Source of the DNA: Haloactinomyces albus
GTDB taxonomy: Bacteria; Actinomycetota; Actinomycetes; Mycobacteriales; Pseudonocardiaceae
Length of the DNA stretch: 64,000 nt
Direction: 5' to 3'
Assembly: GCF_031458135.1 (NCBI RefSeq)
Contig: NZ_JAVDXW010000001.1
Location: 124,001 to 188,000 of the forward strand
Under the pieces are notes generated by a model that ran no database searches, was not told where the DNA came from, and saw only the letters and a list, made by a program, of their open reading frames with translations. This document shows, in pieces, positions 36,650-44,767 of this stretch (the first letter of the stretch is position 1; every line of letters starts with the position of its first letter). A program made the translations under genes and the position numbers.

Positions 36650-36703
36650 GTGCCCGGGGAGCGGGTGAAGTTTTCGGGAAAACTTCACCCGCTCCCCGGG
36701 CAC
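36650..36703. terminator. Perfect 26-bp bidirectional terminator
   Basis: Arms 36650-36675 and 36678-36703 are exact complements separated by GG. The inner part GTGAAGTTTTC resembles the stems at 12959 and 29939, extended outward by a G/C-rich clamp. It lies between the convergent SDR and hpnH genes. Confidence 0.85.
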
Positions 36704-36745
36704 AGTGCTCATATACGGGGCTCATGCCGCCAGGATCCGGGGCGT

Positions 36746-37747
36746 TTATCCTCGCATCGCACGCAGTGATTCCTTCAGGGAACTCATCGTGGCCATCACG
36801 GAGGTCGGCTCGTAGCCGCAGTGGGCCATGCAGTTCGCACATCGGGAATCGCGACCCCGGCCGTAGGATTCCCAGTCGGTGTCCTCGATCAACTCCCGGT
36901 AGGACTGGGCGTAGCCGTCGGCCATGAGGTAGCAGGGACGCTGCCAACCGTACAGCGAGTACGACGGAATCGCCCACGCGGTGCAACCGAAGTCGACCTT
37001 GCCCTCGAGGAAGTCCAGGAACAACGGCGAATGATTGAGCCGCCACTTCTTGCGTCGACCGTCGGCGAAGGCCTTGCGGAACAGTTCCCGCGTTTCCTCC
37101 ACGCCGAGGAAGTGCTCCTGGTCCGGAGCCTTGTCGTAGGCATAGGCCGGCGAGAGCATCATCTGGTCGACGTCGAGTTCGTCGTTCAGGTAATCCAGCA
37201 CCTCGATCACGCTCTGCGGCGTGTCGGTACTGAAGAAGGTGCTGTTCGTCGTGATCCGGAACCCGCGCCGTTGAGCATCTCGGATGTTGTCCACGGCCTG
37301 GGCGAACACACCTTCCTGGTTCACCGAGGCATCGTGGCGTTCTTCCAGCCCATCGATGTGTACCGCCCAGGCGAAATAGGGGGACGGCTTGATTTTATCG
37401 ATCTTTCGGGGCATCAGCAGAGCGTTGGTGCACAGGTAGACGAACTTCTTGCGTTTGACGAGTTCTTCGACGAGGGTCTCGATCTCCGGATGCATCAGTG
37501 GCTCGCCACCCGCGATGGAAACGACCGGTGCGCCACATTCCTCGACCGCCCCCAGGGCCTGCTCCACCGGCATGCGCTGTTTGAGGACGTTGGCCGGATG
37601 CTGGATCTTGCCGCATCCGGCACAGCCGAGGTTGCAAGCGAACAGCGGCTCCAGCTCGAGAGTCAGTGCGAATTTCTCGCGGCGCAGGATTTTCTGCTTG
37701 GCCAGGTAGGCGCCGACTCGAACGGCCTGACGAAGTGGAATGCCCAT
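36746..37747 (-). CDS. hpnH: Adenosyl-hopene transferase HpnH (radical SAM)
   Basis: HpnH joins the 5'-deoxyadenosyl group to diploptene, the first step of hopanoid side-chain extension. The 333-residue protein starts at ATG 37747 with an AAGAGG site, giving the family N-terminus MGIPLRQAVRVGAYL. The radical SAM cluster motif is C38-x3-C42-x2-C45 in FACNLGCAGCGK. SIAGGEPLMHPE and NSTFFSTDTP are typical family segments, and a cysteine-containing C-terminus (RCANCMAHCGYEPTSV) follows. It overlaps hpnG by one base and is the last gene of the minus-strand hopanoid operon. Confidence 0.95.
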   Translation of the reverse strand: MGIPLRQAVRVGAYLAKQKILRREKFALTLELEPLFACNLGCAGCGKIQHPANVLKQRMPVEQALGAVEECGAPVVSIAGGEPLMHPEIETLVEELVKRKKFVYLCTNALLMPRKIDKIKPSPYFAWAVHIDGLEERHDASVNQEGVFAQAVDNIRDAQRRGFRITTNSTFFSTDTPQSVIEVLDYLNDELDVDQMMLSPAYAYDKAPDQEHFLGVEETRELFRKAFADGRRKKWRLNHSPLFLDFLEGKVDFGCTAWAIPSYSLYGWQRPCYLMADGYAQSYRELIEDTDWESYGRGRDSRCANCMAHCGYEPTSVMATMSSLKESLRAMRG

Positions 37748-38400
37748 CACGAAACCTCTTGGGACGGATCGGAGCGGATAATGTCGTCCGTGCGGCATCG
37801 ACCGGTTGCACTCGCCCACCGGACCAGGGGCTCCCCGATGCTGCGCAACCGGCGCAGTGCCGCCACTGCTCGGTGGGCACTGGCCACCCGCAGCAGCGGT
37901 TCGCGGGGCGTGTCCAGCACGACCCGCACCACCGCGACGGGGCGGTCCCCCGCCGCGGTGGCCAGTTCTGCCGATTCCATGTCCACGGCAAGCGCACCGG
38001 TACGTGCGAGAGCGGCGCGTTCACCCCCGTGCACCACATGGTCGGTGGTCACGATCGGGCCGGTGTGCACGGTCAGACCTCGGCTACGCAACTCGTCGAC
38101 CAGGAACCGGAAGGCAAGTGCTCGTTCCGTGGTGTCCGGACCACGGCTTCGGCTGCCCACGACGATGTCGCCGCTGCGCACTTCCGGAGTCAATCCCCCG
38201 CACAGACCGGCAATCGCCATCGCGTCGAAGTCACGCCCGACCAGCACCGTGGCACTGCGCGCGCTACGCCGCAATCCGGAGCCGGTGCGGTGTACGACCA
38301 CTCGTGCCGGGTCGGCCCCCGCGACGCCACGTCCGAAGGCATGGCGGAGGGCCCGGGCTTCCATCCCGAGCGGTGCGCACACCAGCAACCTCGATGTCAT
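37747..38400 (-). CDS. hpnG: Adenosylhopane nucleosidase/phosphorylase HpnG
   Basis: HpnG removes adenine from adenosylhopane to give ribosylhopane or its phosphate. The 217-residue protein has the purine-nucleoside phosphorylase fold: an N-terminal VCAPLGMEARALR, GLCGGLTPEVRSGDIVV in the middle and the catalytic-type VDMESAELATAAG near residue 145. It starts three bases after shc and its stop overlaps the hpnH start, consistent with sequential steps of side-chain synthesis. Confidence 0.9.
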   Translation of the reverse strand: MTSRLLVCAPLGMEARALRHAFGRGVAGADPARVVVHRTGSGLRRSARSATVLVGRDFDAMAIAGLCGGLTPEVRSGDIVVGSRSRGPDTTERALAFRFLVDELRSRGLTVHTGPIVTTDHVVHGGERAALARTGALAVDMESAELATAAGDRPVAVVRVVLDTPREPLLRVASAHRAVAALRRLRSIGEPLVRWASATGRCRTDDIIRSDPSQEVS

Positions 38401-38403
38401 GGC

Positions 38404-40395
38404 CTACCTGCCGTCGACCGCGCGCCGATAGCGCCCGAGGGCATTGAGCGGGAAGATCTGCCGGTACAAGTGGTAATTGATGTAGAAGTCGCCGGGGAAG
38501 CCGGTACCGGTGAACTGGGGTTCGTCCCATCCTCCATCCGGACGCTGGACGGCTTCGAGGTAATCGATACCGGAGCGCACCGGAGCCGTGTCGTGCCTGT
38601 CGAGGGCCAGCAACGCAAGCAGCGCCCACGCCGTCTGCGAGGGTGTGGAAACACCCCGGCCGATCCAGCCGGGCTCCTGATAGGAACGCAGGTCTTCGCC
38701 CCAGCCTCCGTCGGCGTTCTGGTGCTCCTCCAGCCACCGCACGGCACGCATGAGCGCGAGGTGGTCGCGGTCCAGGCCCGCCCGCACCAGTGCGGGTACC
38801 GCGGCTCCCGTACCGTAGATGTGGTTGGCGCCCCAGCGGCCGAACCACGAGCCGTCACTTTCCTGATGGGTGAGCAACCATTGCACTCCCCTGCGCACCG
38901 CGGTGTCGTGGCCGTTGCCGAGTACGCACAGCGCTTCGACCGCGTGTGCCGTGACATCCGCCGACGGCGGATCGATGACCGCCCCGAAGTCGCAGAACGG
39001 AAGTTTGGTGACCAGTTGCCGGGTGTTGTCGGCGTCGAACGCCGCCCATCCGCCATCGCGGGACTGCATCCCCTTGAGCCAGCGCCTGCCCCGTTCGATC
39101 GCGCCCTGCACTTCCGGGAGCTCGGAAGCACCGACCCGGTTCAGTGCCAGCAGCGCCTCGGCGGTGTCGTCGATGTCGGGATATCCGTCGTTGTCGAACT
39201 CGAAGGCCCAGCCGCTCGGCGGCAGCTCCGGGCGGCGCACCGCCCAGTCCCCGCGTACTCCGATTTCCTCGCTGCAGACGAACTCCACCGATCGGCGCAG
39301 CGCGGGATGGTCCGAAGGTACGCCGGCGTCGGACAGCGCCTGCATACTCAGTACGGTGTCCCAGACCGGTGACTGGCAGGCTTCCAGGCGACGCAGCACG
39401 CCGGTGCTGGTCTGCTCGCGAATCAGGAAGCGTTCCAGTCCGGCCAGGCCCTCCCGCAGGACCGGGTGGTCGAGCGGATATCCGAGCACGTTCAGGGCCA
39501 TCAACGAGTACACCCACGGTGGCTGAATACCGCCCCAGGACCCGTCGGCTTCCTGCCGTGCCACGATCCATTCGGCCGCCCGGCGCATCGCGTGCTGCCG
39601 CACCGACCGCACGGGAAAGCGCTCGTAGCCGTGCAGGACACGGTCGAGCCCGTGGAAGAAGCGTTCCCAGGACAGTAGCGGGACCCCTGCACTCCCGGGC
39701 TGGGCACTCCCGGGATTGCGGCCCGAACGCAGTTCCGCCACGCCGATGCCGAGATCGCGCTGTGGTTGCAGACTACACAGGACGGTCAGCGGTACGACGG
39801 TCTGGCGGGCCCAGCATCCCCAGTCGGCGACGTTCAGCGGCACCCACGACGGCAGCAGGATGAGCTCGGGAGGCATCGCCGGAAGGTCCTGCCAGGACCA
39901 CTCACCGAACAGCGCGAGCCAGATCCGGGTGAACACTCGTGTGTTCTCGAGCCCGCCATGGTCGAGAATCCACTGCCTGGCGCCGGCCATGTGGGCGGCA
40001 TCGACGTCGTCACCGGCGAGCTTGAGTCCGATGTAGGCTTCCACGGTGGTGGACAGGTCCCCCGGCCCATCGTGGAAGGTGGCCCATGTGCCGTCCGAGC
40101 GCTGCTGGGAGCGGATCCAGTTCGCCGCCTCGATGGTTTCCGGTTCGGTGCGGATGCCGAGGAACTGACGCAGCAACAGGTCCTCGGCGTCCATCGTCAC
40201 GTTGGTTTGCAGCTCGCCCTTCCACCAGCCATTCGCATGTTGCAGCGACAGCAGGTGGTCCCGCGCCGCCGCCAGGGCGTTTTCGCCCCGTGCGGGAGAA
40301 GTGGTGATCTGCTCGGTTTCCTCCGGCCGGTCGAGCACTTCCGGTTGCTCGGCCATCTCCGCCAGTTCGGTCTGCCGGTGCAGCGATTCCGTCAA
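38404..40395 (-). CDS. shc: Squalene-hopene cyclase
   Basis: This enzyme cyclises squalene to hopene/hopanol at the membrane. With TTG 40395 as start (behind GGAGG, five bases away, and overlapping the polyprenyl synthase stop) the protein has 663 residues; an ATG 39 bases downstream is an alternative. The catalytic acid motif DIDDTA is near residue 406, and several QW motifs occur (QEADGSWGGIQPPW, QSRDGGWAAFDADN, QESDGSWFGRWG, QNADGGWGED, QRPDGGWDEPQFTGTGFP). The C-terminal YHLYRQIFPLNALGRY is typical. Frames running further upstream overlap the previous gene and are not coding. Confidence 0.95.
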   Translation of the reverse strand: MTESLHRQTELAEMAEQPEVLDRPEETEQITTSPARGENALAAARDHLLSLQHANGWWKGELQTNVTMDAEDLLLRQFLGIRTEPETIEAANWIRSQQRSDGTWATFHDGPGDLSTTVEAYIGLKLAGDDVDAAHMAGARQWILDHGGLENTRVFTRIWLALFGEWSWQDLPAMPPELILLPSWVPLNVADWGCWARQTVVPLTVLCSLQPQRDLGIGVAELRSGRNPGSAQPGSAGVPLLSWERFFHGLDRVLHGYERFPVRSVRQHAMRRAAEWIVARQEADGSWGGIQPPWVYSLMALNVLGYPLDHPVLREGLAGLERFLIREQTSTGVLRRLEACQSPVWDTVLSMQALSDAGVPSDHPALRRSVEFVCSEEIGVRGDWAVRRPELPPSGWAFEFDNDGYPDIDDTAEALLALNRVGASELPEVQGAIERGRRWLKGMQSRDGGWAAFDADNTRQLVTKLPFCDFGAVIDPPSADVTAHAVEALCVLGNGHDTAVRRGVQWLLTHQESDGSWFGRWGANHIYGTGAAVPALVRAGLDRDHLALMRAVRWLEEHQNADGGWGEDLRSYQEPGWIGRGVSTPSQTAWALLALLALDRHDTAPVRSGIDYLEAVQRPDGGWDEPQFTGTGFPGDFYINYHLYRQIFPLNALGRYRRAVDGR

Positions 40396-41402
40396 CGTTG
40401 CCTCCGCAGGATGTAATCGGCGAGTTCGGTCAGCCCCTCGGTCGCGGTGCCACAGTCGGCGAGCTCGAGATGTCGCCGTGCGGAAGTCAGCCTGCGTTCG
40501 CACTCGTTCTGTGTCCACTCGCGCGATCCGGCCTTGTCCACCAGTTCCGCGGCTTCGCCGAGCTGGCCCTCGTCCAGTGGGTCGGGCTGGGCATACAGTT
40601 CCCGCAGTCGGAATCCCGCCGCGGTGCCCGATGTCATGGCATGCACCACCGGAAAAGACTTCTTGCGGGAACGCAGATCGGACAGCACGGGCTTTCCGGT
40701 CACGTCCGGGTCCCCCCACAGCCCGAGCAGGTCGTCGACGAGCTGAAAAGCCATCCCGAGTTCGCGACCGAAGGCGTCCAGTTGTTCCACCGCTTGCCGG
40801 GGGGCTCCGACGAACAGGGCGCCGATCGAGGCCGAGCAGCCCAGCAGCGCTCCGGTCTTACCGGCCACCATGGTGCGGCACTCGTCGAGGGTGACATCCA
40901 TCCGCTGTTCGAAATCCAGATCGGCGGCCTGGCCCGCGATGAGTCTGCTGATCGCGGTCGACAGGGACCGTGCCGCGTCGACGGCCTGCGGCGACGGATC
41001 CTCCAGCAGCATGTCGGTGGACAGTGCCAGCAACGCATCCCCGGCAAGCAGTGCCGCCGAGCGCCCGAAGACGGTCCATGCGGTGGGGCGATGCCTCCGG
41101 GAGAGGTCTCCGTCCATCAGATCGTCATGCAGCAGCGAAAAGTTGTGCACGAGTTCCACGGCGGCGGCCGCGGGCAGCGCCCCGCCGTAGTCGCCGCCGC
41201 CACCTTGGGCGGACAGCATCACCAGTGCGGGACGCAACGCCTTGCCCGATCGTGTTTCCGGAGCACCGTCGGCATTGATCCAACCGAAGTGGTACTCGCT
41301 GACCCGCCTGGTGTCCGGATCGAGCCGGCTGAGGACCTTGCGAAGTTCCGGATCGACGAACTCCTGGGCGGTTGCCAACGCAGACGGAATGGTTGCTGTC
41401 AT
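40392..41402 (-). CDS. Polyprenyl (farnesyl/geranylgeranyl) diphosphate synthase
   Basis: The 336-residue trans-prenyl synthase has the first aspartate-rich motif DDLMDGD near residue 92 and the second in QLVDDLLGLWGD near 220. The aromatic/large residues before the first motif (NFSLLH) do not allow a safe choice of chain length. Within the hopanoid operon its expected product is farnesyl diphosphate for squalene, but since crtE is missing from the carotenoid operon it could also supply C20. ATG 41402 is preceded by GGAGG and lies four bases after hpnE. Confidence 0.9.
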   Translation of the reverse strand: MTATIPSALATAQEFVDPELRKVLSRLDPDTRRVSEYHFGWINADGAPETRSGKALRPALVMLSAQGGGGDYGGALPAAAAVELVHNFSLLHDDLMDGDLSRRHRPTAWTVFGRSAALLAGDALLALSTDMLLEDPSPQAVDAARSLSTAISRLIAGQAADLDFEQRMDVTLDECRTMVAGKTGALLGCSASIGALFVGAPRQAVEQLDAFGRELGMAFQLVDDLLGLWGDPDVTGKPVLSDLRSRKKSFPVVHAMTSGTAAGFRLRELYAQPDPLDEGQLGEAAELVDKAGSREWTQNECERRLTSARRHLELADCGTATEGLTELADYILRRQR

Positions 41403-41406
41403 GTGG

Positions 41407-42777
41407 TCACCTCCACGCCACTCGGTGATCGATGCTGGTGGCGAGATCGACTACTTCGGCGGCGCGGTCGCCGCTGGAAACGGCCCCTTCGAGCGTGTCC
41501 GGCCATCCGGTGTCGGTCCACGCACCCGCCAGAACCAATCCGGGCACGCCGGTTTGCGCACCCGGGCGCGAGGCTCGGATCCCGGGTTCCGGCAGGAACG
41601 TGGCAGCCGGTTCTCTGGTGACGAAGAAATCCAGCACGGCGGCACGATGTGCTCGCGGGAACAACTCCCGCAGGGCGGGCAAAAATCGATCGCGCAGTTC
41701 CTTCGTTCGCATGGCCAGGTGATCGTGGGCCGCCGACAGGGACACCACCAGGTACTGCCCCTGGTCGACGCCCGCAGCGGTAGTGCGGTCGAAGACCCAC
41801 TGCACGGGTGAATCGATCGCCGCTGCCAGCTCCAGGTCGGTGACCGGGCGGTCGTAGTGGACGTGCACGTTGACGATCGGAGTCGAAGACAGCCGCGCCC
41901 AGGAGCTCGGCTCGGGCAGGTCGAGATCACCGAGCAGTTTCGTGGCTGCCGTGTGCGGTACCGCCACCACGACGGCATCCGCGTCGAGTTCGGTCTCGTC
42001 ATGGTCGGCCTCGCCATGCTCGTCCGCCGTGACTCGCAGTCCGTTCTCCACCTGCCGCACCGCAAGCGCTTTGGTGCGCAAGCGGATCGTGGCCCCGGCT
42101 GCGCTCAGCGCCCGGCGTGCGGGGAGATCGTGCAAGTCGCCCAGCGGGAGCTGCGGGATTCCGATGTCGCCACCGGTGGTGGTGTCCAGCACTCCGGTTC
42201 GGAACACCTTCACGGCCATGGCCAGCGAGACCTGCCACGGCTCTGCGTTGAGCGCGGCCACGATCAGCATTCCCCACAACACCTGCACGGTGCGCTCCGG
42301 CTCTTGCCGGTCACGGAGCCACTCACCGAAGCTGATGCTCTCCAGCGAAGGATCGTCCGGATCGAGGTGGCGCAGTGCCAGTGCAGTGCGCAGTGCCGCC
42401 CATCGTTGCCGCCACGTGAGCGCCCGGTGATTCAGCAGCGCAGGCAGCAGGTGGGCCGGGGCGGGGAGCCGACCTCGCCGAAGCAGCCAACCACGCCCAC
42501 CGGGTGCGACAACGGGCACGTGGAAGCGCGGCTGCACGTGCACACCACCGAGCACTCCCAGCCGCCGCAGCAGCGCGGCATAGCTCGAATAGCAGCGCAG
42601 GAAGACATGCTGGCCGGTGTCGACCGTCATCTCGCCGCGGCGAAACGAGTACGCGGCCCCGCCGAGCCGAGGACGGGACTCCAGAACGGTCACATCGAAA
42701 CCGGCGTCACAGCAGCGCAGTGCCGCGGCCACACCCGACACACCGCCGCCGATCACGACCACTCGCCCACGGGTCAC
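41407..42777 (-). CDS. hpnE: Hydroxysqualene dehydroxylase HpnE
   Basis: HpnE is the FAD-dependent enzyme that reduces hydroxysqualene to squalene, the last of the three HpnCDE steps. GTG 42777 overlaps the hpnCD stop (GTGA) and gives a 456-residue protein opening VVVIGGGVSGVAAALRC. HVFLRCYSSYAALLRRLG, the LWGMLIVAALNAEPWQVS run and the C-terminal LVLAGAWTDTGWPDTLEGAV (about 420-440) are family hallmarks. Tight coupling on both sides places it firmly in squalene synthesis. Confidence 0.92.
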   Translation of the reverse strand: MTRGRVVVIGGGVSGVAAALRCCDAGFDVTVLESRPRLGGAAYSFRRGEMTVDTGQHVFLRCYSSYAALLRRLGVLGGVHVQPRFHVPVVAPGGRGWLLRRGRLPAPAHLLPALLNHRALTWRQRWAALRTALALRHLDPDDPSLESISFGEWLRDRQEPERTVQVLWGMLIVAALNAEPWQVSLAMAVKVFRTGVLDTTTGGDIGIPQLPLGDLHDLPARRALSAAGATIRLRTKALAVRQVENGLRVTADEHGEADHDETELDADAVVVAVPHTAATKLLGDLDLPEPSSWARLSSTPIVNVHVHYDRPVTDLELAAAIDSPVQWVFDRTTAAGVDQGQYLVVSLSAAHDHLAMRTKELRDRFLPALRELFPRAHRAAVLDFFVTREPAATFLPEPGIRASRPGAQTGVPGLVLAGAWTDTGWPDTLEGAVSSGDRAAEVVDLATSIDHRVAWR

Positions 42778-44546
42778 GGCGTCATCCCCGCCAAGGACCG
42801 TGTCGCAACGGCGACCTTCTGCCTGGCAGGCAACGACATCCTCGTGCGCATCGCCGTGTGCGGTTCGGCGATGATGCGCTGCAGCAACTCGTGGTAGATC
42901 CCTGCCATGGCAGCACAGCAAGCGCGACTGCGGTGATCGAGCATCGGCAGCAGGCGGAATCCTTCGGCGTACCACTGCTCGGCACGGCCTGCCTCGAAGC
43001 GGATCAACTCCCCCAGCGCCGTGGGGTCATCGGCCAGCATTCCGTCCTCGGTCAGTTCCAGCCCCACGCCGAAGTGCTCCATGTCCTGCCGTGGCAGGTA
43101 CACGCGACCGTTGCGTCGGTCCTCCAGGACATCGCGCAGAATATTGGTCAACTGCAGGGCAACACCCAGCGCATCCGCGCGCGCTCGGGCCGTCGGCGAA
43201 TTCTCGGCACCGAAGACCGCCAGCGACAGCCTGCCGATCGAGCCCGCCACGCAACGACAGTAGTGCAGCAGCTCATCGAACGTCGCATACCGCTGACCAC
43301 GTACATCGGCCTCACAGCCCTCGACGAGTTCGTCGAACACTTCCAGCGGGATCGACATCCGGTGGCTCGCATCCGCCAGTGCCACGAGGACGGGGTCGGC
43401 CGATCCGAGGTTCGCCGAACGCAGTTCGTCACGGACGTGGGCGAGCTTGGTGACCTTGTCCGTGTACGGCAACTCGCCGTCGCCGATGTCGTCGACGCGG
43501 CGAGCGAACGCGTACACCGCCGACAGGGCCCGCCGCTTCGGTCCGGGCAGCAAGCTGATGCCGTACGAAAAATTCTTCGCCTCCGCGCGGGTGATCTCCT
43601 CACATTGCCGGTAGGCGCTGAGCACCCGCGTCGTCGTACTGTCGGACCTTGCTCCGGTCAGGCACAGCCGCGCCCACTCGCCGAGTGCACGGGTCTTGTT
43701 CGGCCGCACTGTGACGGAAACCGGATCGTGTCCGGCCGCTGCGAAAGCACGCACGGTGGCTCGTCCACCGGCGACATACCCGGCCACGGCCAGGCGTGCG
43801 ATCCCCGAAAGGCGGGACACCAGCGGCGTTCCCTCGTCGAGCAACTGCCGAGCTCGATCCACTTCGAACCAGATCAGATTGCGCAGTTCCGCCGAGGTGC
43901 TCGGGGTGGTGAGTTCCTGCTCTGTGCAGGAGAAGTGTTCCAGGTCCTCTGTGGGGAGATACACGCGATCCCGCTGGGCGTCTTCGACCACGTCCTGGCA
44001 ATGCTCGAGGATTTGCAGTGCGGTGCAGATCCGATCCGACAGCGCGATCAGGTCCGACCGGGCGTAACCGAAAATGTGCAGGACCAGCTCACCCACCGGA
44101 TTGGCCGAGTGGACACAATAGTCGACGAGCTCGGCGAATGTCCGGTAGCGACGTACCCGCTGATCCTGCCGGTTGGCCGCGATCAGTCGCGCCAGCAACT
44201 CCCGGGGAATACCGCATTCACGCACAACCGGCACCAGCGCCTGGAACAGCGGAATGCGCGGGGTGCCGGTGTAGACACGTCGGAGATCGTGCTCCAACAG
44301 GTCCAGCAGGCCCTCACGGGGACCGCATGCTTCATCGCCGGCATAGTCGACGAGCCGGGCATACCCGTACACGGCGAGCAAACGGCGACGAATGTGGCGA
44401 GGCAGCACGCGTGAAGCGACGGTGAAATTCTCCGAGTCGGCTTGTGCGAGCAGCGTCTCGGCGGCGGGCAACTGTCCGGGAAGGACCACCTCGAACGAGC
44501 CTGTCGGTTGTTGACCGGCATGTGCACGTTCCGGGAGCGCAGCCAT
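42774..44546 (-). CDS. hpnCD: Fused HpnC-HpnD squalene-synthesis protein
   Basis: The 590-residue protein joins two trans-isoprenyl-diphosphate synthase units that are usually separate genes. Residues about 30-290 match HpnC (SENFTVASRVLP, VDYAGDEA, DVVEDAQRDRVYLP), which makes hydroxysqualene from presqualene diphosphate. Residues about 305-590 match HpnD (KNFSYGISLLPGPKRRAL, VDDIGDGE, DVLEDRRNGRVYLP), which makes presqualene diphosphate from two farnesyl diphosphates. Aspartate motifs are intact in both halves. The start at ATG 44546 is six bases after GGGAG; two upstream in-frame starts fit the ribosome site less well. It heads the operon. Confidence 0.9.
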   Translation of the reverse strand: MAALPERAHAGQQPTGSFEVVLPGQLPAAETLLAQADSENFTVASRVLPRHIRRRLLAVYGYARLVDYAGDEACGPREGLLDLLEHDLRRVYTGTPRIPLFQALVPVVRECGIPRELLARLIAANRQDQRVRRYRTFAELVDYCVHSANPVGELVLHIFGYARSDLIALSDRICTALQILEHCQDVVEDAQRDRVYLPTEDLEHFSCTEQELTTPSTSAELRNLIWFEVDRARQLLDEGTPLVSRLSGIARLAVAGYVAGGRATVRAFAAAGHDPVSVTVRPNKTRALGEWARLCLTGARSDSTTTRVLSAYRQCEEITRAEAKNFSYGISLLPGPKRRALSAVYAFARRVDDIGDGELPYTDKVTKLAHVRDELRSANLGSADPVLVALADASHRMSIPLEVFDELVEGCEADVRGQRYATFDELLHYCRCVAGSIGRLSLAVFGAENSPTARARADALGVALQLTNILRDVLEDRRNGRVYLPRQDMEHFGVGLELTEDGMLADDPTALGELIRFEAGRAEQWYAEGFRLLPMLDHRSRACCAAMAGIYHELLQRIIAEPHTAMRTRMSLPARQKVAVATRSLAGMTP

Positions 44547-44642
44547 TCCCATCTCCCTACTCAGCGCAGACGATCTCGAAGGCAACTCTCGTTATCGTAT
44601 GGCTCTGCTCTCGCTTCCGCAGGTCGAATGTGTCACCCGAAA

Positions 44643-44659
44643 GAAGGGTTTTTCCCTTC
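44643..44659 (-). terminator. Hairpin between the glycosyltransferase and hpnCD
   Basis: GAAGGG (44643-44648), five T residues, CCCTTC (44654-44659). Read on the minus strand the stem is followed by TTT, so it may end the upstream glycosyltransferase transcript. Confidence 0.5.
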
Positions 44660-44697
44660 GGTCCTACAACGACAGGAGTAACAACAGGGATTGCCGA

Positions 44698-44727
44698 CCC
44701 CGGTTATCCCGTGCGGGAAAACCGGGG
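44698..44727 (-). terminator. Hairpin directly after the glycosyltransferase gene
   Basis: Arms 44698-44710 and 44715-44727 pair over 13 positions with one A-A mismatch and the loop GTGC. With the hairpin at 44643 it separates the glycosyltransferase from the hopanoid operon. Confidence 0.6.
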
Positions 44728-44767
44728 TGTCGCCGCAAAAGGAGACAGGACCGGTCGGTACCGACGG

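Noticed and set aside
36821-39372. Plus-strand frames opposite hpnH, hpnG and shc
   Set aside because: The minus-strand genes carry radical SAM, phosphorylase and QW motifs; the plus-strand products show none.
42504-44414. Open frame of 636 codons on the plus strand
   Set aside because: It is the antisense shadow of hpnE and the hpnC-hpnD fusion; it has no motif and no ribosome site.
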